From the NCBI RefSeq assembly GCF_900188445.1, contig NZ_FZOR01000026.1, positions 56,227 through 120,226 on the forward strand: DNA of 64,000 nucleotides, written 5' to 3'. The notes under the pieces are model-generated. The model worked only from the letters and a program-made list of their open reading frames with translations, searched no databases and had not been told where the DNA came from. The translations under genes and the position numbers were made by a program. Positions 15,861 to 24,423 of the stretch are shown here, one piece after another. Source of the stretch: Actinomadura meyerae. Lineage in GTDB: Bacteria; Actinomycetota; Actinomycetes; Streptosporangiales; Streptosporangiaceae. Numbering within the stretch: position 1 is the stretch's first letter; every line of letters starts with the position of its first letter.

Positions 15861-16247
15861 ATGACTGCTTACGCCGAGCCATTCACTCGCCCGCTTCCTC
15901 GTGAACAGCGTCCGGGCGTCACGGTGACCCGTGACGGACTCCTGCGGATCGCCACCTCCCTCAGCCCCTTGCTGCTTCGGCTTGAGGGCGAGGCCGACCT
16001 GTCGAACCGGGAGCTGCTTGCCGCCGCCCTGCGCACCATGACCGCTCCCGGACCGTCGGATCTGCACGTCGACCTGGGCGGGCTCGCCTTCATCGACGTC
16101 GGCGGCGTCGTGCTCCTGCACCGTGCCGAGCAGGTCCTGATCCGGCAGGGGCGGCGCCTGCGGATGCACGGCGTTCCGCCCGTCGCCCGCAAGACCATGC
16201 GCCTGCTCGGCTGGGAAGCATCCGCCGTGGAAGGAGCTGCGGCGTGA
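15861..16247 (+). CDS. STAS-domain protein (anti-sigma-factor-antagonist-like)
   Basis: This 128-residue protein has a single STAS domain (about 35-120): LRLEGEADLSNRELLAAAL, DLHVDLGGLAFIDVGGVVLLHRA, RRLRMHGVPPVARKTMRLLGW. In phosphorylatable antagonists the loop reads IDSSG, with a Ser targeted by an anti-sigma kinase. Here it is IDVGG, so phospho-control at that site is lost and the protein may be a constitutive partner or a scaffold. The ATG was chosen as the first start giving a normal STAS length. It is divergent from the OTC-like gene with a 174-bp spacer in which I see no clear promoter. The only SpoIIE-type phosphatase in the window is at 44243. Confidence 0.8.
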   Translation: MTAYAEPFTRPLPREQRPGVTVTRDGLLRIATSLSPLLLRLEGEADLSNRELLAAALRTMTAPGPSDLHVDLGGLAFIDVGGVVLLHRAEQVLIRQGRRLRMHGVPPVARKTMRLLGWEASAVEGAAA

Positions 16248-16493
16248 CGCACGCCGATGTGCGCGGGCGCGCGCTCCAATGCCTCGTCACCGTCGGCCGG
16301 GCGGGGCCGCGCCGCCGCCAAATGCCCGGTCATGGCGGTGGCGTGACCCGCTGATGGAATGCCGCGCTTTTCCTTAATGAATTGGTGTGAATGCCGCTGA
16401 GGGCACGGCAATTGCTGGAGCCCGCCGTGAATCCATGGTCATATGAAAACGGCCTGGCAAGATCACCTCTGATGTGAAACGGAAGAGCCGAGT

Positions 16494-17564
16494 ATGAGAC
16501 GTGGGATGCTTCGCGCCGTCGCGCTGATCGGGGTCGCCGCGGCCGCGGCGTCGGCCGGGCCCGCCCTGGCGGCGCCCCACCGTCCGAGGGCGGTCCTGGT
16601 CGAGGAGTCGTTCACCGGAGCCGCCGCCGACTCCCGCTTCGTCGGGTACGGGGCCGCCTGCCTGACGGGCGCGCGGCGCGGGGGCCCGGTGGCGGAGGCC
16701 GCGAACCACCCCCTCGGCGGATGCCACCCGGACCCGGAGGGCCCGGTCCCGCCGGTCGGTGCGGCGCCGCACGGGTACCTCCAGCTCACCGACGCCCATC
16801 TCGAGGAGACCGGCGCGGTGATGTTCGACTCGCCGGTCCCGGCCGGCGACGGCCTGGAGGTGACCTTCGAGCAGTGGCAGTACGGCAACACCACGCGGGT
16901 CCCGGCGGACGGCATCGCGTTCTTCCTGACCGACGGCGCCAGGAGGCTCACGACGCCCGGAGCCTTCGGCGGCAGCCTCGGCTACGCCCAGAAGCTGCCC
17001 GACGGCGACCCCGGCGGCCAGTTCGTCCCGGGCGTCGACGGCGGGTACCTCGGGATCGGGCTCGACGTCCTGGGCGACTACTTCGGCGACGGGGAGGAGC
17101 GCGGGAACGGCTGCGTGCGGCGCTCCCCGGCGGGGACGAGGTTCCAGGCGCCTCCTCCGGGGCCCGGCCTCGTGACCGCCCGCGGTCCGGGGGACGGCAT
17201 CGAGGGGTACTGCTTCCTCGACGCCACGACGGCCAACAAGAGCGCCACCGGCCCATGGCCGTCCTCGCTTCCCGGCAAGCTCCACGGCGCTCTGCGGCAG
17301 ATGCCGCCCCAGGTCACGCCGGCGCGGGCGGAAGCCCTGCTGGAGCCGGCGAAGCGGACCGTCCGCCTCGTGCTGCCGCCCGGCCCCGACCCGGTGGTCA
17401 CGGTCGACATCGACTTCCAGGACGGCAAGGGCTTCCAGCGGGTGCTGCGGTTCCCCGCGCCGGAGCCCGTCCCGAGCACCGTCAGGTTCGGCTTCGCCGC
17501 CTCCACGGGACCGCTCACCGACGTGCACCTCATCCGGAGAGTGGAGCTGCGCTCCGTCCGCTGA
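16494..17564 (+). CDS. Secreted L-type lectin-like protein
   Basis: This 356-residue protein has a clear signal peptide (MRRGMLRAVALIGVAAAAASAGPALAA, cut near residue 27). The body is a legume-lectin-type jelly roll: an opening ESFTGAAADSRFVGYG, a Gly-rich sugar/metal region (DGIAFFLTDGARRLTTPGAFGGSLGYAQ), the long loop GVDGGYLGIGLDVLGDYF with the conserved Asp, and a C-terminal beta region. It has four to six Cys. It probably binds wall or extracellular polysaccharide. The 246 bp upstream (16248-16493) hold no gene and are noticeably richer in A/T, suggesting a promoter, but no clean -35/-10 pair was found. Its 3' end overlaps the convergent sensor-kinase gene by 35 bp. Confidence 0.8.
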   Translation: MRRGMLRAVALIGVAAAAASAGPALAAPHRPRAVLVEESFTGAAADSRFVGYGAACLTGARRGGPVAEAANHPLGGCHPDPEGPVPPVGAAPHGYLQLTDAHLEETGAVMFDSPVPAGDGLEVTFEQWQYGNTTRVPADGIAFFLTDGARRLTTPGAFGGSLGYAQKLPDGDPGGQFVPGVDGGYLGIGLDVLGDYFGDGEERGNGCVRRSPAGTRFQAPPPGPGLVTARGPGDGIEGYCFLDATTANKSATGPWPSSLPGKLHGALRQMPPQVTPARAEALLEPAKRTVRLVLPPGPDPVVTVDIDFQDGKGFQRVLRFPAPEPVPSTVRFGFAASTGPLTDVHLIRRVELRSVR

Positions 17565-18702
17565 CCTGCCGCCGCGACCGGGCCCCGGACGCCTCCTCCC
17601 GCGAGGCGCCGCGATGCCGGGGGAGCTCCACCGCGACGCGGAGGCCCCCGGCGGGGCGCGGGGCGAGGGTGAGCGTTCCGTCGTGCGCCTGGGCGATGGT
17701 CTTGACGATCGCCAGGCCCAGGCCGACGCCCGCGTGATCGGTGTGGACGCGTTCGGTGCCGCGTTGGAACGGCTCGGTGAGCGTCGGCACGCGCCGCTCA
17801 CTGATCTCCTCACCGGTGTTCTCGACCGTGAGGACCACCGTGCCGGGGCGGACGCTCGTCGTGACCCAGGCGCCGCCTCCACCGGGCAGGTTGTGGACGA
17901 TCGCGTTCTGCACGAGGTTCGCGGTCAGCTGCAGCAGCAAGGCGTGCGACCCGGTGGTGGGAGCGATGTCGCCAGAGGTCTCGACGGTGACGCCGTGCTT
18001 CTCGGCCAGGGGGAGGAGTGCCTCCACGGCCTCCTCCGCCACCAGGGAGAGATCGACGTCCTCCCGGGCGAAGGAGCGCTGGTTGGCCCGGCTGAGCAGC
18101 AGGAGCGCCTCGGTGAGGTCGATGGCCCGGCTGTTGACGGCGTGGAGGCGGTCGATGGTCTCGCCGGTGCCGCGGCCCGGGTCGCTGCGGGCCACGTCCA
18201 GCAGCGTCTTGGAGATCGCGAGCGGGGTGCGCAGCTCGTGCGAGGCGTTGGCGGCGAACCTCTGCTGCTCCGCGACGTGCGCTTCGAGCCGGGCGAGCAT
18301 CGCGTCGAAGGCGTCGGCGAGCTCCCGGAACTCGTCCGCGCGGCCCGGCAGCCGGATCCGGTGGGAGAGCGACCCGGCCGCGGCCAGGCGGGTGGCGCCC
18401 GTGATGCGGGTCAGCGGGGCGAGCATGCGCCCGGCGAGCATCCACCCGCCCGCGATCCCGAACAGCAGCAGGAAGGCCATCACCGCGGCCGCCCGCGGGG
18501 CGAAGACGCGCAGCAGGTTCGACCGGACGGGGAAGACGCCGGTCTCGTCGGTCCCGGCGGGCAGGAGGAGCGCGCGGTCGGGGACGTAGCGCAGCAGGAA
18601 CACCCACACCGCCGCGAGCAGCAGCGCACCCGCGAGCATGAGGAACGCGGCGTAGCTCAGGGTGAGCTTGAGGCGGACGCTCGGACCGGGGAGCCTATCC
18701 AC
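17530..18702 (-). CDS. Sensor histidine kinase (two-component system)
   Basis: This 390-residue kinase has two membrane helices (about 13-38 and 70-92) flanking a short extracellular loop of about 30 residues, then HAMP (93-145, ending DEFRELADAFDAMLARLE). HisKA has the phospho-His at 155 in ANASHELRTPLAI. A HATPase domain follows, with NLVQNAIVHN (N box), VENTGEEI (G1) and HAGVGLGLAIVKTIAQAHDG (G2). The short sensor loop suggests it senses within or near the membrane, as in intramembrane or VanS-like sensors. The GTG start overlaps the response regulator's 3' end by 8 bp, so the two form one operon. The last about 20 residues overlap the lectin gene on the other strand. Confidence 0.92.
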   Translation of the reverse strand: MDRLPGPSVRLKLTLSYAAFLMLAGALLLAAVWVFLLRYVPDRALLLPAGTDETGVFPVRSNLLRVFAPRAAAVMAFLLLFGIAGGWMLAGRMLAPLTRITGATRLAAAGSLSHRIRLPGRADEFRELADAFDAMLARLEAHVAEQQRFAANASHELRTPLAISKTLLDVARSDPGRGTGETIDRLHAVNSRAIDLTEALLLLSRANQRSFAREDVDLSLVAEEAVEALLPLAEKHGVTVETSGDIAPTTGSHALLLQLTANLVQNAIVHNLPGGGGAWVTTSVRPGTVVLTVENTGEEISERRVPTLTEPFQRGTERVHTDHAGVGLGLAIVKTIAQAHDGTLTLAPRPAGGLRVAVELPRHRGASREEASGARSRRQVSGRSAAPLSG

Positions 18703-19390
18703 GCCCGCCCCCCTGGCGCCCGGCCTCCGGTTCGGCGGAGATGCGGTAGCCGACGCCCGGCACGGTGGCGATGACCCAGGGCTCGCCGAGCCGCTTGCGC
18801 AGCGCCGAGACGGTGATGCGGACCGCGTTGGTGAACGGGTCGGCGTTCTCGTCCCACGCGCGCTCCAGCAGCTCCTCGGCGCTGACGACGCCGCCCTCGG
18901 CGGCCACGAGGACCTCGAGCACCGCGAACTGCTTCCTGGTCAGCGCGACGTAGCGGCCGTCCCGGAAGACCTCCCTGCGGAACGGGTCCAGCCGCAGGCC
19001 GGCGATCTCCCGGACCGGGGGCCGGCTGTGTGACCGCCTGCGGTCGAGGGCCCGGAGCCGGAGTACCAGCTCGCGCAGATCGAACGGCTTCGTGAGGTAG
19101 TCGTCGGCGCCGAGCCCGAACCCGGTGGCCTTGTCGTCGAGGCGGTCGGCCGCGGTCAGCATCATGATCGGCATGCCGGTCCCGGACGCGACGATGCGCC
19201 GGGCGATCTCGTCGCCGGACGGTCCGGGGACGTCGCGGTCGAGGACGGCGATGTCGTAGGCGTTGACGGTCAGCAGCTCCAGTGCGGTGTCGCCGTCCCC
19301 CGCGATGTCGGCCGCGATCGCCTCCAGGCGGAGGCCGTCGCGGATCGCCTCCGCCATGTAGGGCTCGTCTTCGACGATGAGCACACGCAT
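18695..19390 (-). CDS. OmpR/PhoB-type response regulator
   Basis: This 231-residue protein has a receiver domain (1-118) with acidic pair Glu8/Asp9, phospho-acceptor Asp51 (IAVLDRDVPG), Thr near MLTAA and Lys in DDYLTKPFD. A winged-helix DNA-binding domain (about 130-222) carries VALTRKQFAVLEVLVAAEGGVVS, NAVRITVSALRKRLGEP and VPGVGYRI. The ATG at 19390 begins directly with MRVLIVEDEP; longer in-frame starts add an unrelated tail. It is cotranscribed with the histidine kinase and divergent from a VanJ-like gene. A GTATG-N8-CATAC palindrome between them suggests it controls itself and that gene. Confidence 0.93.
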   Translation of the reverse strand: MRVLIVEDEPYMAEAIRDGLRLEAIAADIAGDGDTALELLTVNAYDIAVLDRDVPGPSGDEIARRIVASGTGMPIMMLTAADRLDDKATGFGLGADDYLTKPFDLRELVLRLRALDRRRSHSRPPVREIAGLRLDPFRREVFRDGRYVALTRKQFAVLEVLVAAEGGVVSAEELLERAWDENADPFTNAVRITVSALRKRLGEPWVIATVPGVGYRISAEPEAGRQGGGRG

Positions 19391-19425
19391 GCCGCCGATG
19401 CTACGAAAGGGCGCATATCGTCGGT

Positions 19426-19443
19426 GTATGTAAAACCGCATAC
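19426..19443. promoter_or_regulatory. Inverted repeat GTATG-N8-CATAC between response regulator and VanJ-like gene
   Basis: Perfect 5-bp arms flank the A-rich centre TAAAACCG in the 87-bp divergent control region. It is the only AT-rich patch there and is a candidate site for the adjacent response regulator. Confidence 0.4.
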
Positions 19444-19477
19444 GCGCCGGCAACACCGCGCCGCCTTGACTGGCCGC

Positions 19478-20668
19478 ATGTCATGGAATCCGCCGGCGGT
19501 GACCGGTGAGCCGGCAGTGACCGATGCGCCGGTAGTCACCGATGAGCCGGCCGTCACCGGTGAGCACAGCCAGACGATGACGCGGGTGGCGACCGCGGAT
19601 ACCGGGCAGGCCGCCACCGGTCGCCCGGACACCGGCCCCGCCGACCGGCGCGCGGCCGTCCGCCGTACCGCCCGCCGTGCGATCCGCCTCGTCTCCCGGC
19701 CCGGACCGTGGAAGCGCGGCCCGGTCCTCTCCGCGCTGGCGCTGCTGCTCGCCCTGCTCATGCTGCTGCACGCGAAGATCCCGAACCGGGGCATGAACAT
19801 CGGCAGCCTGGTGGAGACCGTCCTCCCGTGGTTCGGCCTGTTCGTCCCGGTGCTGCTCGGGGCGGCACTGTGGCGCTGTTCCGCCACGGCCGTCGTCGCG
19901 CTGGCGCTGCCGGTCGCCGTATGGCTGAACCTCTTCGGCGGGCTGCTCGGCGACCGGTCCCACCCCGGCGGCGACCTCGTGGTGGTCAGCCACAACGTCG
20001 GTGCGGGCAATGCCGACCCGGTCGGCACGGCCCGCGCTCTGGCCGCCTCCGGGGCGGACGTCCTGGCACTGCAGGAACTGACCGAGCAGGCCAAGGGCAC
20101 GTACGAGAGAGAACTGGCGGAGGCGTATCCGCACCACACGGTGCGGGGGACGGTCGGGCTGTGGAGCAAGCTGCCGCTGTCGGACACCCGGCCGGTCGAC
20201 ATCAAGATGGACGCCGGCCCGCTGGGGGAGGCCAAGCCGGTCGAAGCCAAGATGACCTACGACCGGGCGTTCCGCACCACGGTGGCCACCGACCACGGGC
20301 CGCTGGCGGTGTACGTGGCCCATCTGGGGTCCGTGCGGGTGAACCCCAGGGCCGGCTTCTGGACCACCCATCGGAACAGGGGCGTCCAGGCGCTGGGTGA
20401 GGCCGTCGCCTCGGAGCGGAACCCGCGGAAGGTGCTGCTCGGCGACCTGAACGGCACCCTGGACGACCGAGCGTTCGACGCCCTCACGTCCCGGATGAGT
20501 TCGGCGCAGGTCGAGGCCGGGGACGGTTTCGGGTTCACCTGGCCGGCGGCGCTGCCGATGGTCCGGATCGACCAGATCCTGGTCGGGGGCGTGCATGCGC
20601 GGAGCGCGTGGTCGCTGCCGCCCACGGGCAGCGACCACCTGCCGGTGGCCGCCGCGATCGGCTGGTGA
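19478..20668 (+). CDS. VanJ-like membrane-anchored endonuclease/exonuclease/phosphatase-fold protein
   Basis: This 396-residue protein begins with an N-terminal region of about 30 residues, four imperfect copies of the hexapeptide AVTGEP/VVTDEP. A basic stretch and three membrane helices follow (about 84-100, 111-131, 135-155). The C-terminal extracytoplasmic EEP domain (about 165-396) carries VVVSHNVG, VLALQELTEQ, VLLGDLNGTLDD and GSDHLPV, the conserved metal and catalytic motifs. This is the architecture of VanJ/StaP proteins, which help protect Streptomyces against teicoplanin-type glycopeptides. Divergent two-component genes fit a cell-wall stress response. No vanHAX genes are in the window. 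The start is uncertain; an ATG at 19577 would remove the repeats. Confidence 0.75.
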   Translation: MSWNPPAVTGEPAVTDAPVVTDEPAVTGEHSQTMTRVATADTGQAATGRPDTGPADRRAAVRRTARRAIRLVSRPGPWKRGPVLSALALLLALLMLLHAKIPNRGMNIGSLVETVLPWFGLFVPVLLGAALWRCSATAVVALALPVAVWLNLFGGLLGDRSHPGGDLVVVSHNVGAGNADPVGTARALAASGADVLALQELTEQAKGTYERELAEAYPHHTVRGTVGLWSKLPLSDTRPVDIKMDAGPLGEAKPVEAKMTYDRAFRTTVATDHGPLAVYVAHLGSVRVNPRAGFWTTHRNRGVQALGEAVASERNPRKVLLGDLNGTLDDRAFDALTSRMSSAQVEAGDGFGFTWPAALPMVRIDQILVGGVHARSAWSLPPTGSDHLPVAAAIGW

Positions 20669-20773
20669 GGACGATCACCGGCCGCCGGAGGGCACCGCCG
20701 AGTCGGCCGCCCCTCCGGCGGGCACCATCCGCACGAGGGCAACGCCCGACGAAGCGGAGAGGGAGGCAGGCCG

Positions 20774-22132
20774 ATGATCGAGATCGTGCCGATCGAGACG
20801 CCCGCGCTGGGGGACCGCAGCTACTTCGTCACCGACGGCGAGGTCGCGTTCGCCGTCGACCCGCAGCGCGACATCGACCGGGTGCTCGCCCTGGCCGAGG
20901 CCCGCGGGGTCCCGGTCACCGACGTCTTCGAGACCCACGTCCACAACGACTACGTGACCGGCGGGCCGGCGCTGGCGCGGGCGACCGGCGCCACCTGCCA
21001 CATCAACGCCGCCGACGCCGTGGTCTTCCCGCACGACGCGGTGGCCGACGGCGACGTGATCGGGGTCGGGACGCGGATGCGGGTGCGGGTCCTGGCGACT
21101 CCGGGCCACACCTTCACGCACCTGGCCTACGTCCTGGAGGCCGAGGGCCGCGCGCCCGCGGTGTTCACCGGCGGGTCTCTGCTCTACGGATCCACCGGGC
21201 GCCCGGACCTGCTCGGACCGTCCCACACCCTCGACCTGGCGGCCGCCCAGTACGGTTCCGCGCAGCGGCTGGCCGGCGAGCTGCCCGACGACACCGAGAT
21301 CTTCCCCACCCACGGGTTCGGCAGCTTCTGCTCGGCCACCCAGTCGAAGACCGACGCGTCGACGATCGGGCAGGAGAAGCGCGCCAACCCCGTGCTCACC
21401 CTGCCCGAGAAGCAGTACGTGGACTCGCTGCTGGCGGGCCTGGACGCCTGGCCGGCCTACTACGCCCACATGGAGGGGATCAACACCGCCGGGCCCGAGG
21501 CGCCGGACCTGTCGGAGCCGCGCCGCGCGGACGCCGCCGAACTGCGGCGCCGCATCGAGGCCGGGGAATGGGTCGTCGACCTGCGGACCCGGACGGCGTT
21601 CGCGGCCGGGCACATGCCGGGGACGCTCAACTTCGGGCTGGACGGCAGGTTCGCGACCTACCTCGGCTGGCTCGTCCCGTGGGGTACGCCGGTGACGCTG
21701 CTGGGGGAGACGCCCGAGGACGTGGCGGACGCCCAGCGCGAACTGGTCCGCATCGGGATCGACCGCCCGGCGGCGTCGGCGACCGGCGGCCCGGAGCGCT
21801 GGACGGGCGGGGAGGCCCTCGGCTCCTTCCCGACGGCGTCGTTCGAGGACCTGGCGGCCGTCCGGCACCACCGCCCGGTCGTGCTCCTGGACGTGCGCCG
21901 CGACCTGGAGTGGGACGAGTCGCACATCGACGGCGCCGTGCACGTCCCGCTGCACGACCTGCCGCGCCGCCTGGACGAGGTGCCGGGCGGCGAGGTGTGG
22001 GCGCACTGCGCGAGCGGCTACCGCGCCGCGATCGCCGCCTCGCTGCTGGCCGCCGCCGGGCGCCGCGTCGTCGCTGTCGACGACGAGTACGCCGCGAGCG
22101 CCCGCGCGGGCCTGCCGCTCACCGCCGCCTGA
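20774..22132 (+). CDS. MBL-fold persulfide dioxygenase-like protein with two rhodanese domains
   Basis: This 452-residue protein has a metallo-beta-lactamase domain (residues 1 to about 245) with THVHNDYVTGG (His55, His57, Asp59), ATPGHTFTHLAYVL and PTHGFGSFC, which are features of ETHE1/BLH-type persulfide dioxygenases. Rhodanese domain 1 (about 258-345, VVDLRTRTAFAAGHMPGTLN) lacks an active-site Cys. Rhodanese domain 2 (about 358-447, LLDVRRDLEWDESHIDGAVHVP) has Cys412 in the loop CASGYR. It is a cytoplasmic enzyme that oxidises glutathione- or other thiol persulfides and moves sulfane sulfur. GAGAGGGAGG precedes the ATG. No sulfide:quinone reductase or CsoR-type regulator is adjacent. Confidence 0.9.
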   Translation: MIEIVPIETPALGDRSYFVTDGEVAFAVDPQRDIDRVLALAEARGVPVTDVFETHVHNDYVTGGPALARATGATCHINAADAVVFPHDAVADGDVIGVGTRMRVRVLATPGHTFTHLAYVLEAEGRAPAVFTGGSLLYGSTGRPDLLGPSHTLDLAAAQYGSAQRLAGELPDDTEIFPTHGFGSFCSATQSKTDASTIGQEKRANPVLTLPEKQYVDSLLAGLDAWPAYYAHMEGINTAGPEAPDLSEPRRADAAELRRRIEAGEWVVDLRTRTAFAAGHMPGTLNFGLDGRFATYLGWLVPWGTPVTLLGETPEDVADAQRELVRIGIDRPAASATGGPERWTGGEALGSFPTASFEDLAAVRHHRPVVLLDVRRDLEWDESHIDGAVHVPLHDLPRRLDEVPGGEVWAHCASGYRAAIAASLLAAAGRRVVAVDDEYAASARAGLPLTAA

Positions 22133-22154
22133 CACCGGGACGGCGGGAACGGCG

Positions 22155-23048
22155 TCAGAACTCCCGGCGGACGCGCGTCCGCCGGACCAGCGCCACGGCA
22201 CCGCCCACCAGGAGGATCGTCACGAGCCCGGCGAAGCCGGCCGCAGCGACGATCAGCCCGGTGCTCCGGGCGGGCTTCGCCGCGGACGTGCCGGCCACCG
22301 GACTGGACGGGGCACCGGCCCCGGGCGGGGCGCTCGGACTGGACGAGGCTTCCGCACCGGCCGATCGGCTCGGCGCGGCGCGCGCCGAGGCCGGATCGTG
22401 GCCCGCCGGCCGCCCGCGGGCGGCGGTGAACGTGACGTCGGAACAGGAGTAGTAGGTGTCCGGTGTATCGGACGTCTGCCAGATCGTGTAGATGACGTGG
22501 CGCCCCGTCTTGCCGCGCGGGAGCCGCCCGGCGAAGACGTAGGCCCCGTCGCGCCGCGGCGGATCCGTGGCCTTCAGGAACGGCTCGGGTTCCAAGTCTG
22601 ACCAGGTCAGCGGGCGGGTGGGACGGTAGCCGTCCCGCGTGACGTACAGCCGGAAGCCGCCCCGGTGCGGGATCGACACCCGGTAGCGGAAGGTGTGGCG
22701 GGCCGCGGCGGCCAGCCTGGTCGCGGGCCAGTCGGCGCGCGCCAGGTCCAGCCCGCGGAACCGCTCGATCCCGGCGCTGCACAGCCTGCCGTCCGGGATC
22801 ATCCGGCGGTCGCGGCCGCGCACGTTCGGCACGCGCAGCTCGTCCCATTCGGCGAGTGCCGCGCCGCTCACCCTCGCCGCGGCCCTGCAGGCGGCGCTCG
22901 CCCGGACGGCGCCGCGGCCCGGTTCGCAGCCGGTCGCGCGGCTCGGCGGACTCTCCGTCGCCCCGTGGGCGCGGGCGGGGGAGACCGGGACGGCCGAACC
23001 CAGCAGGATCCCGAGCACGGCCGCGACGCTCGGTGCACGAGCACCCAT
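22155..23048 (-). CDS. AA10 lytic polysaccharide monooxygenase, membrane-anchored
   Basis: This 297-residue protein starts at the ATG at 23048, which places the signal peptide (residues 1-27, ending PARA) directly before His28 of HGATESPPSR. That N-terminal His is one half of the copper histidine brace; the second is probably His128 in SIPHRGGFRLYVT. Other family marks are LTWSDLEPEPF and WQTSDTPDTYYSCSDV. The catalytic domain ends near 230 and is followed by a Ser/Ala/Pro/Gly linker and a C-terminal transmembrane helix (about 260-285) with a basic tail. Most secreted AA10 enzymes lack such an anchor. It should oxidise chitin or cellulose, or own-wall glycans, at the cell surface. Convergent with the persulfide dioxygenase. 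Confidence 0.88.
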   Translation of the reverse strand: MGARAPSVAAVLGILLGSAVPVSPARAHGATESPPSRATGCEPGRGAVRASAACRAAARVSGAALAEWDELRVPNVRGRDRRMIPDGRLCSAGIERFRGLDLARADWPATRLAAAARHTFRYRVSIPHRGGFRLYVTRDGYRPTRPLTWSDLEPEPFLKATDPPRRDGAYVFAGRLPRGKTGRHVIYTIWQTSDTPDTYYSCSDVTFTAARGRPAGHDPASARAAPSRSAGAEASSSPSAPPGAGAPSSPVAGTSAAKPARSTGLIVAAAGFAGLVTILLVGGAVALVRRTRVRREF

Positions 23049-23364
23049 CCTCAGCACGCTCAGAACGGCCCCCTCGGATCGGCGACGCCCACGAGTACGC
23101 AGCCGTGTCCGCGGCGGGTTCACCCGGCGTCCGCACCGGCCCGGGAAGGGCGGTCTCCGGCGCCCGCGGCCTTGGGTCGCAGACCCCCGCAAGCCCTTTC
23201 CAGCAAGGCGTCGACGCGCCCCGGAAGCTCCCCCGGAACCGGCGTTGGCGCAGGTCCGGAGGACGGGATGTCGCCGGGGACCCCTTGACACCGAGCGTGG
23301 CGCACGTCACGGTGTACGACATTAACTGACGCATCAGTCAAACAACAACGGAACGGGAGGGTCG
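23049..23364. other. 316-bp intergenic control region (LPMO / polyamine-type ABC operon)
   Basis: No gene is supported here. The left 230 bp are GC-rich and featureless. The right part holds TTGACA at 23285-23290, a plausible -35, and the TetR-type palindrome at 23322-23341 just before the binding-protein gene. No clear -10 for either direction was identified. Confidence 0.6.
23322..23341. promoter_or_regulatory. TetR-type operator A (AACTGA-N4-TCAGTC)
   Basis: TTAACTGACGCATCAGTCAA, with arms ACTGA/TCAGT and a 4-bp centre, lies 24 bp before the ABC binding-protein start. The same arms and spacing occur at 30720-30737. It is probably the site of the TetR regulator encoded at 29969. Confidence 0.65.
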
Positions 23365-24423
23365 ATGAAGACCACCAGGTTGCTCGCCATCGCGTCGGCA
23401 GCGGGCTTGGCCGTCGCCTTGAGCGCCTGCGGCGGCGGCTCGGGCGCCTCCGATTCGTCGCTCACGGTGACCATGTGGGGCGGGGCGGCCCAGAAGGCGC
23501 ACGTCGACTCCTACTTCACCCCCTGGGCCAAGACCAAGAACGTCACGATCAAGCAGGACTCGCCGACCGACTACGCCAAGATCAAGGCGCAGGTGGAGGC
23601 GGGCAAGGTCAGCTGGGGCCCGACCGAGGTGGAGCCGAACTTCGCGAACACCGCGTGCGCCGCCGGGCTGCTGGAGAAGCTCCCGCAGGACATCCTCGAC
23701 AAGGCCAAGGCGACGGGGGTCGCCGAGAGCCAGCTCGGCCCGTGCGCCATCCCGATCCTCCAGTACTCCTTCACGATCGCCTACAACTCGAAGACCTTCT
23801 CCGGCGCGCACCCGACGACGTGGGCCGAGTTCTTCGACACGCAGCGCTTCCCCGGCAAGCGGGGCTTCTGGAAGTACGCGACCGGCGGCATGTTCGAGGC
23901 CGCGCTGCTCGCCGACGGCGTCAAGCCCGACCAGCTCTACCCGCTCGACATCGACCGGGCCTTCCGCAAGCTGGAGTCGATCAAGCGCGACATCGTCTTC
24001 TTCGACACCGGCGACCAGATGACGCAGATGCTCGCGAGCGGCGAGGCGCCCCTCGTCCAGGCGTGGAGCGGGCGCATCTTCCAGGCGCGGCAGGCCGGGG
24101 AGAAGGTCGCGAACGAGTGGAAGGACAACCTCGTCTCCTACGACCAGATCGTCGTGCCGAAGGGGTACCCGAACAAGGACCTCGCCTTCGAGTGGATGCG
24201 CTGGTTCCTCGACAACCCCAAGGCGCAGGCCGCTGACGCCGAGGCGTCGATCTACGGCCCGGCCAGCGAGAAGGCGCTCGACCTGGTGCCGGAGGCCGTC
24301 CGCAAGGAGCTGCCCGGCTTCCCCGCCAACGCGCAGGGCTCGGCCGGGCTCGTGGACTACGGGTACTGGGCCGAGAACTACGACGGTGTGACCGAGCGCC
24401 TCAACGCGTGGATCGCCAAGTGA
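23365..24423 (+). CDS. ABC transporter substrate-binding lipoprotein (PotD-like)
   Basis: This 352-residue lipoprotein has the signal MKTTRLLAIASAAGLAVALS with lipobox LSAC (lipid-modified Cys22). The mature part is a periplasmic-binding-protein fold of the spermidine/putrescine type (VTMWGGAAQKAHVDSYFTPW, YAKIKAQVEAGKVSWGPTEVEPN, PTTWAEFFDTQRFPGKRGF, YDQIVVPKGYPN). Polyamine-type proteins use acidic and aromatic side chains to bind cationic ligands. It opens the operon with two permeases, an ATPase, a ThDP enzyme and a dehydrogenase. GGGAGG precedes the ATG and a TetR operator overlaps the control region. The ligand may be a guanidino or amino compound, by context. Confidence 0.9.
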   Translation: MKTTRLLAIASAAGLAVALSACGGGSGASDSSLTVTMWGGAAQKAHVDSYFTPWAKTKNVTIKQDSPTDYAKIKAQVEAGKVSWGPTEVEPNFANTACAAGLLEKLPQDILDKAKATGVAESQLGPCAIPILQYSFTIAYNSKTFSGAHPTTWAEFFDTQRFPGKRGFWKYATGGMFEAALLADGVKPDQLYPLDIDRAFRKLESIKRDIVFFDTGDQMTQMLASGEAPLVQAWSGRIFQARQAGEKVANEWKDNLVSYDQIVVPKGYPNKDLAFEWMRWFLDNPKAQAADAEASIYGPASEKALDLVPEAVRKELPGFPANAQGSAGLVDYGYWAENYDGVTERLNAWIAK

